Positions 45,711-56,400 of a stretch of 64,000 bases of DNA are shown here, one piece after another. A model generated the notes under the pieces. It was not told the DNA's origin. It searched no databases and worked only from the letters and a program-made list of their open reading frames with translations. This DNA is from Oscheius sp. JU75 (lineage: Eukaryota > Nematoda > Chromadorea > Rhabditida > Rhabditidae): contig JASJZC010000007.1 of NCBI GenBank assembly GCA_037178855.1, positions 1,178,001 through 1,242,000 on the forward strand. Reading direction: 5' to 3'. The translations under genes and the position numbers were made by a program. Numbering within the stretch: position 1 is the stretch's first letter; each line of letters opens with the position of its first letter.

Positions 45711-46620
45711 ATGAGAGCTCTTATAATAGTGAGTTTTTGCAGTTTTGCCAGTTTTGTAGCCTTGAAATTGAATTGTTTGCCTGCTTTGTATTTGGTTCAG
45801 CAAGAATCGAATCTTTCGAATCTCGGGATAAAACATAGCAATTTTGCACTGTGAATTTTTTTTTTATAAACAATAGGCGTGCGCCAACATCAAATGTAGA
45901 TCACAAACACGTGAAGGTAAACCACTAAAGTCTTTAAATACGTCATTTATTACTCCTAGAATGCCGTTTGTTCAAACTTGATAAAAGAAAAAAGATTAGC
46001 AACCATTTTTTCATCCTAACCTTGCATTGATATTGAGTACTTTCTTTTAGAAGTTTTTTTTTGTAGAAGGAATCTTATTACAAGACTGTTTCGGAGCTTG
46101 CCTTATGTTTAGACATATTACAACCGATTTCGTCTTTGGGGTCAGTTACACTGCTAGTCACAACTTTGTTCAAACAGCTACATAGGGAAAATATAAACTC
46201 TTCTGGGGTAGTTTGACTTTTTGAGACCAGAAAACAGCCGAAAATATTCCTTTTATAAATTGTTTTCAGATAGCGGTTTCATGCACAGGTCTTGTTGGCG
46301 CCTGGCTGCCGACTCCTTGCCAGAAGCCTGAAGATTGTGGTAAATATGGTGTCTGCAGGAATCAAAGATGTGTGTATCTTCGCATGGGACCGATCCTGCC
46401 TGCCGCCACGTACTGTAACAGTAACATCGTGTGCCCGACTGGGTTCAAGTGTCACAACCGCAAGTGCAAGAAAAAGTATCTGGTCCCAACTTCTCGCACT
46501 CTTTCCACCTCGACCACTGTCCCTACCTCATATTCTGGCTTCCGCCATCCCTGTTACTGTATTGTAGATTTCGAATGTATGGGAGGCAAGTGTTTTGTTG
46601 GAAGATGCCTCAAGTTTTAG
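45711..46620 (+). CDS. Secreted cysteine-rich protein, 122 aa
   Basis: Exon 1 (45711-45728) encodes six residues and joins in phase 0, over a 541-nt intron, to exon 2 (46270-46620), giving the signal peptide MRALIIIAVSCTGLVGAW. The mature part has three cysteine clusters: CQKPEDCGKYGVCRNQRC, CNSNIVCPTGFKCHNRKC and, after a Ser/Thr/Pro linker (TSRTLSTSTTVPTS), CYCIVDFECMGGKCFVGRC. The C-x5-C-x5-C-x4-C spacing resembles the EB/dickkopf-like small disulfide modules found in nematode secreted proteins. The long first intron is unlike its neighbours, so exon 1 is less certain than exon 2. Function is unknown. Confidence 0.65.
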
Positions 46621-46756
46621 GATGTGTCAATTATTTTTAAATTGATGCAGTATTTACTATTCTACATTTGGCTCAATCAAAACCATTTCATAATTTTCCT
46701 ATCAATGTAGTGCTGTTTACCAAGTTTACGGTCACTTTATCCCATAAAATTTGCGC

Positions 46757-46951
46757 TCACTCTTGTCCTATAAATTTTGTAGTTTCCATTATCTTGCGCC
46801 CCAAGGTACAGTAGCATGACCTGATAGAGCTATTCCAGCGATCCGAGGTGAAGGATACTGGCCGTTCTACCCGACCAGGCAAGCTGGCAAACTGTACGAC
46901 CACTGATCCTGTCAGCCAAGCCAAAAATATGGTCAGCAGGGCACTGGTCAT
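46757..46951 (-). CDS. Possible small secreted protein, 64 aa
   Basis: ATG at 46951 opens MTSALLTIFLAWLTGSVVVQF, a credible signal peptide, followed by a short polar region with two Cys (SCYCTLG) and a stop at 46757. It is a single exon convergent with the Cys-rich gene. Evidence is limited to the signal peptide and size, so it could be a chance frame or the first exon of a longer gene. Confidence 0.3.
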   Translation of the reverse strand: MTSALLTIFLAWLTGSVVVQFASLPGRVERPVSFTSDRWNSSIRSCYCTLGRKIMETTKFIGQE

Positions 46952-47285
46952 TATCTATTCAAATACAAAAACTATGTAATCCTGCCACGAACCAAACTTT
47001 GTTTGTCCGACCGGGCCAGAATGCTTCATTAACATGTCCTGAAGTTTTGTGCAAAGGCTCAATTTTCATACCCCGTGGACCCTTATGGAATACCTTTTTA
47101 ACAGCCCATTTCTCGTTCGAAGACAAAGTGTTAGTCATTTGCATATGAAAAACGATAGGAAAACAACGTTATAAAAATCCTACATGAAACTTATAGGATA
47201 CTACAAAACTAACAGGAAAAGGAAGTGAGCCGGTAACGATAGTTCTCGCGTTCGCGATACCCTTTCCGTTTTTGCAACCCTGAAA

Positions 47286-47493
47286 ATGAGACTGTTTTCT
47301 TATTTACTGCTATTTGTGGTCACTGTCTCTTCCACAGAGTTTGAAGATCGACTAACTCTGAACAGTCATCTTATAATATTGACTACAGCTAAAGTATACA
47401 TGATGGAGGTACGAGCTCTTTACTATATTCTCTACGTTTTAGGAGGATTTAATTTTCCACTATTTACTTTACAATGCCGATAAGTGCCAATAA
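47286..47493 (+). CDS. Small secreted protein, 57 aa
   Basis: Exons 47286-47408 and 47443-47493 join in phase 0 over a 34-nt intron (GTACGA..TTTTAG). The signal peptide is MRLFSYLLLFVVTVSS. The mature peptide of about 40 residues is acidic to neutral and ends YNADKCQ. No family is recognised; a neuropeptide precursor is unlikely because no dibasic-flanked repeats are seen. The intact DD37D transposon inserted 158 bp downstream. Confidence 0.6.
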
Positions 47494-47651
47494 AATGTCG
47501 TTTATTTTTGGGTTTGATTTTTTTGTGCCGGATGACCCTTTTTCTGCTACCGGAACCTTTTTTCAAGAAGTTTGAAAATCTGAAACTTTTAGCAGCGCTT
47601 GTTTCCCTAGGATGCATATTTCACTTATTTAAGTGTTATCAAGTTACAGTA

Positions 47652-48935
47652 CAGGGTGACGCATAATTACGAATACACGATGCGCGGGCGCGTTTTTACT
47701 TTTTATGAGATAGAGTCTTCTCCATTTGTGGTTTTTAGAAGTTTCTTTATTTATTTGAATGATATTCTTCCGCCTTATGCCATCACATGTGCAATTTTGA
47801 GAATGACAAAGCCCTCTGTCCATCGCGAATCAATTGTCAAGCTCCACAAGGAAGGTCGTTCGGCGCAGGAGATCCAGAAACGTCTGAATTGCCCAAGAAA
47901 CCTTGTATATACCACCATCCGAAGGTTCAAGGAGCTGGGTACCACTTCTGATCGTTCTGGACGAGGAAGGCGTCATTCTATCGTCACCCCAGCAAATGTC
48001 AAGTTAGTTCGTGGCCGGCTTCGTCACAACCCGGCGCGTTCCATCCGAGGTCTTTCTCGAAACATGGGAATTTCGCTGAGGTCAATGCAAAGGATTGTCA
48101 AGGACAAGCTTAAACTCAAAGCTTACAAGAAAAATAAAGCCCATATCCTTACGGATGCCATGAAACAGCAGCGGAAAGACAGATGCAAGGGATTGTTGCG
48201 CAGATGCCGTCAAGATGCTCATCTTTCGATTCTTTTCACGGACGAGAAGGTTTTCACGGTAGAGCAAGTTCTCAACAAGCAAAACGATCGAATCTACGCA
48301 AAATCAAGACCTCATACCGTCATTAGCCGTAAATCTCATCCTCAATCCGTCATGGTTTTCGCAGGAATCACAAGCAACGGGAAAACGCCACTGATCTTCG
48401 TGCCACAAGGTGTAAAAGTGAACAGTGCCAACTATCTTGACCTTCTTCGTACCGAAGTTTTGCCGTGGGCTCAAACACACTTTCAAAACAAGCCGTGGAC
48501 ATATCAACAGGACTCGGCCCCCGCTCACAAAGCTCGTATTGTTCAAGACTTTTGTCGCCAGAACTTCCCAGGATTCATCTCAGCTCAAGAGTGGCCCTCC
48601 AATTCTCCTGATCTCAATCCACTTGACTACAGCGTCTGGTCGGTCTTGGAAGCCAAAGCCTGCTCAAAGCCCCATTCAACACTTCAATCGCTGAAAGACG
48701 CCCTCCAAAAAGCTTGGGATGAGCTCGACGAACAGTACCTGCGCGCCACAGTGGATGCCTTCCCGAAGCGCCTCAAGGCTTGTATGGATGCGGATGGAGG
48801 ATATATTGAAATTTGATGCTGAATATTATTTCTAGCTGTTCAATGAATATATTTGTTGTTGTCCAGAGTCAAATAATGATCCGAGTCGCTTGCCACGACC
48901 TCTTTTTCCTGTATCCGTAATTATGCGTCACCCTG
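47652..48935 (+). mobile_element. Tc1/mariner superfamily DD37D (maT-type) transposon, copy 2, apparently intact
   Basis: The 1,284-bp element is flanked by TA (47650-47651, 48936-48937), with the same 26-bp terminal repeats as copy 1 and no interruption of the transposase frame. With intact ends and an open transposase it is a candidate autonomous element. The insertion site lies in the space between a small secreted-protein gene and the MICAL-like gene. Confidence 0.96.
47803..48816 (+). CDS. DD37D transposase, 337 aa
   Basis: ATG at 47803 is the first in-frame Met beyond the inverted repeat and gives the usual size for the family. Residues about 1-110 form paired helix-turn-helix domains: KPSVHRESIVKLHKEGRS, then a GRGRRHS linker (GRPR-like), then RSIRGLSRNMGISLRSMQ. 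The catalytic triad is Asp in LFTDEKVF, Asp in YQQDSAPAHKA and Asp in NSPDLNPLDY, the last two separated by 37 residues. That is DD37D, which places it with maT-type elements rather than DD34E Tc1 or DD34D mariner. Its role is cut-and-paste transposition into TA. No stop or frameshift interrupts it. Confidence 0.95.
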   Translation: MTKPSVHRESIVKLHKEGRSAQEIQKRLNCPRNLVYTTIRRFKELGTTSDRSGRGRRHSIVTPANVKLVRGRLRHNPARSIRGLSRNMGISLRSMQRIVKDKLKLKAYKKNKAHILTDAMKQQRKDRCKGLLRRCRQDAHLSILFTDEKVFTVEQVLNKQNDRIYAKSRPHTVISRKSHPQSVMVFAGITSNGKTPLIFVPQGVKVNSANYLDLLRTEVLPWAQTHFQNKPWTYQQDSAPAHKARIVQDFCRQNFPGFISAQEWPSNSPDLNPLDYSVWSVLEAKACSKPHSTLQSLKDALQKAWDELDEQYLRATVDAFPKRLKACMDADGGYIEI

Positions 48936-49276
48936 TAGAACACGATAGCCGTGTAGATTAAAATCTGTTGCGTAAGTTATTTTCCATAGGACGTGCTCCG
49001 TCATTGAAAACATCATTTTTTTGGCCGATAATTGAGCAATTCGAAACCACTAGACACGTATTGTCTTCTTAGATACTTCTACAGCTCGATTCTGTACAAA
49101 CAAGAAGAAGTATGACATATTTATTTGTTTCGAAGTACTTTTTTTGGAATAAATGCGTTGAAGTTGAAAGCACGGCTTTAGCCTACCAGTACATAAATGA
49201 CATCATTAACCGGTTTCGGTCATTCTCAGTAGCATACATAAATATGGGTGAATATGGTGAAACACAAACACACTGA

Positions 49277-52200
49277 CTACTTCTTGGACGAACTTTTTCT
49301 GAGCTTTTTGGATAAAATAGCCATTCGAAGCTTCATGGTAGACTTCTTTTCCTTGCGGGTGACGGACGACTCTGAAAAAAAATCTTGTAAGAAATGTTCT
49401 TGCGTTTAACCTAGAAAAAGTAATGTTTTACTCTGACATAGTTTTAAAAAACAAATACTTTGAAAAAGACAAACCTCTGCTTCTTATCTGTGAGCTTTCT
49501 CTGTGATTTTCAGTTAGTTTAGCCTTTTCGTCCATGATGTAGACAAGAAGACTTAGAAGTTGTTTTTCTCGGCTTTGTGAAGATTCTAAAAAAATATTCT
49601 TATGAACGTTAATAGAAGCAATCCACCATCTTTCAAATCTTTTTCTATCAAGCTTCTCAGCAGGGCATCCGTTTCCGTGTGAACTTCGGTCAAATAGGCT
49701 TCTTTCCAACTGAAAAATGGATGCATGAAAGTTGTGTTTAAAACACACGAGTACTGAAGAGAGTCTTGCTGTCGAAGAATGTCAAACAGTTTGAAAGCAG
49801 TAGAGATGTAGTCGTCGGTTCGAGCTAACTTGTACCAATCCTTAGGGTCTAGAAAAGAATAATTTGAAAACGGAACTACCAATAGTAGCTTGCAGAATAT
49901 CTGATTAACACAAACATCAGAAGGATACTGATCATCCGCTTAAAGCGCGGGGACAGAACATGTGCTCTACACAGAGTACATGCGAGTATAGCGTCCATTG
50001 GATTGGATACATCGGGCACATAATGCATACATGTATTGCTCTGTACGAAAAAACTTGAGTTTGATTTAGGCGTATACAAAGTGCATGAAGTGTTCGTACA
50101 CTAACCAGTTGTATGGCAGATCAAATGCACCCCGGCCCATGGCTTCTCGGACTACAGAAAAAGGTTAGTTCTCACTTGTTGTGATCTTGAGAAGAAGTTC
50201 CTTTTCGATCTCCTTTCCTTTCCGTTCAACAGCCAAAATATCCTCGTCATAGTTTTTGACATTAGCTGCAATGCTGCTCGAATCGTCGTCTCCTTCGGTC
50301 ACGACCTGAAAATCCCTTTGATCATTACATTTCACGTTTCATGTGCGGCAGACATTCCCGATGACAGGCAATTTGTCAAATAGGCCCGCCGCAGGATGAA
50401 AAGAGGAAATGCCTTTGCATAGCCATTAGACAACCTACCGCTTTACGGAGACCTGGCGGGAGAGGAGCTCTCTTCTTCTTTTTTGAGATTCTGAGAGTTC
50501 GAAGCTTTTCACTCGCCTGCTCAGCGATTGCCTGAATAGCGAGTTTAGAAAACTAGAATGAGTGGAAACCTCTTTAGACTCAGTTGGAGTAGATGGTGTC
50601 AAGAGAGGCGGTGGTGGTGGCATGCTTTTAGGACGATCTGACTCTCCAGGCAATAATGAAGCTGGTATCATTCTGAAACGGAGATTCAGAATGTATTTTC
50701 ATTTACGAGCAGCTCGTTCAACTGTACTCGTTTGTGCAGAAGCAAAACATCTATTGTATTGATAATCCGTATCAGAAAAGATTGACAACAGATAACCATC
50801 TCAGCTTTTGTAGCAAACGTTTTTTAAAGCTTTTTGTTGGTGTTGGAATTCACTAGCTCGAAAATTAAACAAATGGTAATTACTTTCTTGGAGCTGGTAC
50901 TGGTCTCTCCTCTTCTTCATCACTGTCCGCAAAAGGGTTCTTGCTCTCATCATAGTCGAAGGCAACTTTGATATCCTCTGTCTCTTCAAAAGGGTTGGTA
51001 GCTGCCATCCTTGTTCCCGTATTAAAAGAACTTCTTGGAGCAGCAGTAGGTGTTTTTGCGGAAGAACTGAATGCTGTAGTTGGAGATGGTGTTCTGGCTA
51101 TCATTAAGTGTCTAGAAAAATTTTGCAAAGCTAGAGACATACAAACCTTGAAATAGGGGGTGTCGTGCTGGCAGTCAAAAGCATTGAAGCTCTTTTTGGC
51201 CTTGGAGGAGCAACAGGGGCTGACGAATTCAGCTCTCTTCTCAGTACAGTTGTGGATGTGCTAGGGTCCTAAAACGTTTCTCTGGTAAACGACGGGCAAG
51301 CTTTCGAGTGAAACGAGTTGTCAAATATAAAAATATACACAGACCTCAACAGTATCGTAGGTATTCGAAGAACCGACACTGACGCCTGAGTCACTTGAGC
51401 ATCCGGGATTATCATCAACCACCGGTGGCTTCGGAGATAACAGGTGTATCGGCTTTGGTGGAGGAACGGGTTTGGGTTTCTTGTCTCTGTGAGGAGTATC
51501 GCTTGAAGGAGATATTGGAGGCTTTTCGGGGAGTGCTGTCTGAGTCTCAATTTCTGAAAGACTTAAAAATCTAGTAGAGAAACCTCACCAAGTGTCTCAT
51601 AGTTTTCCTCGCTCTCTGACCGAAATATCATCGTTGAGGGAGGAGGTGGCGGAGGGGCTATTTTAGGACGTGGCGATTTTTTCGGCCTGAAAATTGCACA
51701 TACCATAAGGTCTTTCTGTTTGCTTTCCCTTTTACACTAATATCATTGCTATAATTCAGTTTGGGCTAATAATTTACCGCGTTCATGAATCATCCTAATC
51801 TTCGGTGCAGCAAAATGTCAATTTCCTAGTCATACGCAAACATTCTGTTTTATATCTAATCTCTTTTGAAATAGTCGTCACGAGCTTAATCTTTTGGTCT
51901 GAAAAATAGAAATTGCTCACTCCTTCTCATCCAATATTCTTCGAACCGAGTGAGCTATACACTCGTACTTTCCTTTCGTCTTTTTGTAGCTTCCAGTATG
52001 CAGTTGTATCCCACATTCGGTACATTTCAGACATTTCCTGTGCCAAACAACCTTCTCGACTATGACCTAAATTAAAGCCATGAATCAAAAATGAGATTGG
52101 TGCTCACGCGTTCAAGGAAAAACATGTGCTCTCCACAGCCTGGACAACATGGGAATTGGGCATCCATGCCGTTTCTGGCCTCAAAGACAAGATTGTTGAC

Positions 52201-52862
52201 GGGAACCCGCAAACTACCTAAAATGCATTTCAACATAAAATACAATTAATGGCCCACTTTCATCGATGTCCACCTTTTCGAGGGTGTCCTTGAAGGCGGC
52301 AAGTTGCACAAGCTGAGCTAGATAGATGTTGGGAAAGTTGAGCTTCAAGTCGCTCTCGCTCACCAGAGCAGGGATTCCAAGAATCTCCTCAGCCAGTTCA
52401 GACATCTATAATTTCATTCAATTTGAGGGAAACCATGCCAGAACATGCTCGAAAAAATAACTAACCGAGTCAAAACTAATTTTAAAGCGCACTCCTTCTG
52501 GTAATTGGTCAGCATTGTCCAATGGTCGTCTGAAAGAAAGTTATGTAGAAGAGAGATTGTTTCAGTTTTATGCAAAAATAGGCAAAAACAGCATGAATCG
52601 CAAACATTATCGACTTTGAAATATTTGAATGAAACTCTGGTACATCAAAAGCTGGAAGCTCGAACAAAGATAGAACCATTTTCAAAAAATTGAATCAAAA
52701 AAGAAAAGTAAAAATTGATCCTTACCTTTCTGCTAACTGCTCCTGTAATAGTTTTGCCAGAAGATCCATTGGCTTCGACCAATCTCCACCTCCGATCCAC
52801 ACATGGTGATTGTAGCCGAGGCCTTCCAGCCATTCGGCCAGCTTTTTGTATTCCTTGGCCAT
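49277..52862 (-). CDS. MICAL-like protein (CH-LIM-proline-rich-bMERB)
   Basis: From ATG at 52862, the first exons encode a divergent calponin-homology-like region (DWSKPMDLLAKLLQEQLAER, SELAEEILGIPALVSESDLK). A LIM domain follows (CPGCGEH..VWHRKCLKCTECG..YECIAH), then long Pro/Ser-rich stretches with PPPPPP, PVPPPKP and NPFEET, suited to SH3 and EH-domain binding. The C-terminus is a bMERB Rab-effector domain: helix DEDILAVERKGKEIEKELLL, then DPKDWYKLARTD with FKLFDILRQQDSLHWKEAYL, then SREKQLLSLLVYIMDEKAKL, matching the domain's three helices. It ends KKLRKSSSKK at 49277. The inferred role is coupling Rab GTPases to endosomal recycling and the cytoskeleton. No FAD monooxygenase is present, so it is MICALL rather than MICAL. 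Splicing between 49,880 and 50,170 is unresolved: a 24-nt intron is needed, and one junction is out of phase in my model. Confidence 0.8.
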
Positions 52863-53495
52863 TAACTCCTACATCAAAAACCTGAAGTCGGAAAGATACT
52901 ATAGTGGAGTGGAGAAAACAAATAAGTTAATGCTACCCGGAATGTTAGTTGATGATCAGATTAACCCTATGTTATCCAAACAGTAAACTACTGTCAATTT
53001 GAAATAAAACCATGTACATTCAGCTATAAGCTTGATATTGGCGCTATTGGGTTTAAAGGACTGGGTTATCCCGGGAGCGCAACTATCTATCCATCCAGTT
53101 CAAAAAAGGATAGATATTTCTCGAAAGGTGTTTAATGAAGCATCTATCTACTTTCTGCTTCCTTTTCCTCCATCGTTCTTAAACCTTTACGTAATGTCTT
53201 GGTTTGTTGACTATATGCCTAGTTTTGGCATAAGTCTACCTGGCAGTGTTTATTCCGTCTAGATCCTCCGTATAAGCAATTTTCTTTAAAATTCTCACAA
53301 ATTTCTTTGATTGCAATTCATTTTCAACCTTCAAATCTCTAGTTTTCAGAGATTTTCCGGTGCATTCTCGATCTCACAAGCCGATTATCCAACGTATAAG
53401 AAGGCAAAGAATGAACTCCCAGGGAGCTTCCACCTCATATAATTCGGATCTCCAAGAAGTAGAGTTTGCTTTGGTATTTAAAATTGAAAATTCAG
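52863..53495. promoter_or_regulatory. Divergent intergenic region between MICAL-like and EDRF1 genes
   Basis: A 630-bp gap between two head-to-head genes, so both promoters are expected here. No specific element was recognised. The last bases, ttgaaaattcag, directly precede the EDRF1 ATG and look like a spliced-leader acceptor. Confidence 0.45.
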
Positions 53496-56400
53496 ATGGC
53501 CGATAAATTTGCTCTTGCCTTCATCAACAGAAGACCAGATCAACAAACCGTTGCAACTATGGCTCCAATCGGGACAAACATCAGCTACCTACCAAAAAAT
53601 GCAAAGAACCTTTGTCACATTTGTTACGATTATCTTTCAGAAAACATATAGTGAAGGCTTCAAAACATTCTTCGAGCAGAGCTATGAACCAAACTTTGAG
53701 ACAAGGTAAAGGCGTACATATTTTTTCATTCGGTTTCAGCTTGGATATGGGCTTTTCGTTTGTAGAAGACGAACTCGACTGCAAATTTGCCGGAAGTTCG
53801 ACAGCGTTGAAGAAACTCTTCATGGAACCTTATAGAGCTGGACCCTTGTCACTTTTCTGTCATCGAATTGGAAAAACTATCTACGTGGACATGGACGACA
53901 GTGAAAGGCTTGACGAGTCTTTCAAGAAAGTGAGTATTTGTCTTGATCAAACTATAACTTTATGTCAGAAAGTACAAGATTTCAATCATGACCAAGGCTA
54001 CATTCCCTATTCCTCGTATTCGTCTAGTACTGGCTTAACTCTATACGAGAATCTTATTTGGAACTGGTTGGTCGTTTCGATTCTTTTCCAGAACATGTTT
54101 TCGGGTGGTTTACTTTACCCCGCGTTTCTGGAATTGGTCACCTAAATCATCTTTTTCGGCCATAAAATATCTATCAGCGTTTTGGATGACAAACTTAGGG
54201 GCTAAGTTGTGCATCAGGTAATGGTGTAGCAACACTAAGCCTTTAGATATAGGATATCCCTCCCGTTTCGGGTTAAAAGCTTTCTAGTGAAAGTATACCC
54301 CTTTGTTTTCCAGTAAAGAAGCCAGCGACACTTGGAGAGAACACATGGGCGTGTGGAGAGCCACCGAGCTTGCCCTAGACTACTCGAAATCGGCGCTGAG
54401 TCCGATGTTTGACAGCTACAGTTACAAAATAGAGCCACAAGTAAGATTTTTTTAGATTTGTTTCACTACTTTGTTGTTAAGAATTCTTCGAATGGAGAAG
54501 CCTATATTTGGGAGTTTCATAACACCAAAATGCTGGTGGACTCGGAGCTGCCTATCTTTGGGGGAGGTAACTATCCGGCTTTGACTATACGTCTCAGGTT
54601 TGTGCCCCTATAATCTTATAAGCGAGTCTGATATTTCTCTTGTTTTTACATAGGAGGTTAAATATCGTAATGTCGCGTCAACAACTTCGAATACTTGCGC
54701 ACTATACGAAAATTATTCATATTCATTAATGACGGTTCCATTTCAACCGGAAGACCTATCAATTACAAACTTTAGAAACAAGAACAGCCATTTCAGCGAG
54801 GGAAACGGGATGCCAATCTCGGTTCTCACAGGAGTCGACATGCTGCTCGACCAGCTCATGCATCACATCAAGGAGACCATCGTCGTTCATCATGTCGGAG
54901 GCAGTGTTCAGGTAAGATTTTCTTTACGGTTTCAAAAGTTCCATTTTCAGAAGTACGACGTCGTCGTTCAGAACCAAATTCCATATTTGGAAGGATCAGA
55001 GTTTGATTCAAAAAAGCTGAAGACGATCACATCGAACATGTACAATTTTCTTAACTCAAACATGACCCAGCAAGGTCATACGTACTGGCTTTGCCGAGGT
55101 GAGAGGTATCAGAACAAAACAAGTTTTACTGTTCAGAAACTGGAAGCAACGAGCTACGTCTTTACGACTTGACGGCTATCTGTCCGGACCAGGCACTCAA
55201 CAAAAACAAGAATCCGTTCTTGATGCCGGTAGTCAACTTGATGTACAAGGTGAATTGCTTGTTTTGTTTACATAGAAAGTTTCAAGATCTCGGCCAAGTT
55301 GATCACGGAGACGCTTGACTATCGGTCTCAGAAGGTGACCAACGTTGCTTGGGGGCTTTTGACGGCGACTGACAAGCTACTGGAGAACGCTCATGTTCCA
55401 GAGGTAATTTTCTGTTCAAGTTTTAAGCTTTTCGGTCAGTTCCGTGCCTGCATCAACTACTTGCTTGCTGGAATTTACCTCAGCTACGAGCCGAAGTCAA
55501 CAAAACGGCAGAAGAAAGGCGGTGTCCAAGATCATCTGGTTAGAGGACTCTCTGAAGAACTCTTCCAAGGATATGAGCAATTTCCAGGCATTGGTGTTAT
55601 CGACGTAAGAAATTCTTTGGCAACATATTTTCGAAAATTAGGTCGACGAACTGAAAGAGAAGGAAGGCAATGAAATAGACGAGCCATCTTATGGTCCGCC
55701 TGGGAGGAAGTACCAGATACCTAACAGTCGCTTACGTATAGACAGCGCCAATCAGGCCTTGGACTATTGCAAGGAGGTGAGTCCATTTTATTTAACTTTC
55801 TGAAATATATGGTACAATTACAAAAAAGTAGAAACACGAACATGGATAAAAGTTAGAATAGAGCTTAAAGATCTAGAAAGTAGCTGTTTTTGGTTGAGAT
55901 ATTAAGAAAAGCAGAAGCGTCTGTAACATTTACTGATGTACGACCTCAGAACGCTGCCTTGATCTTTTCCGCGAAGATGTGGGTAGATTAATGAACATGC
56001 TCAGACCGGTGGACAACTGCAGTCTGATTTCCTAAATCATACGGCGCAGATCGATTAGTGAAGTGACCATGGATTAGTTTCTTGATTGCATCGCGGTACT
56101 GCTTTAGATAGGCAACAATGATAAAACCTTCGAAAATCTTAGCGGCGGTTAGGAGAAGAGTCCACGTTTTAGAATGTTTCGGAAGAAGTAGAGACGAATC
56201 AGAGATCATTTCACAACAAAGACAAATTGCGGCAAGAGCATGAACATGCTCAGGAGTACTGGCTGAAAGGGCAGGATATTACTAGACTCTTAGAGATGGA
56301 AAGCCTGGATGCCTAGAGCACGAAGAAGAGCAGTCTGGATTCGTTTGGCATGATAGTTCATGTCGGACTTCTCATCAATCTTTTGTTTTGTGGAAAAAAG

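Noticed and set aside
47656-47802. Extended transposase N-terminus starting inside the inverted repeat
   Set aside because: It begins at a GTG within the terminal repeat; the family-sized protein starts at ATG 47803.
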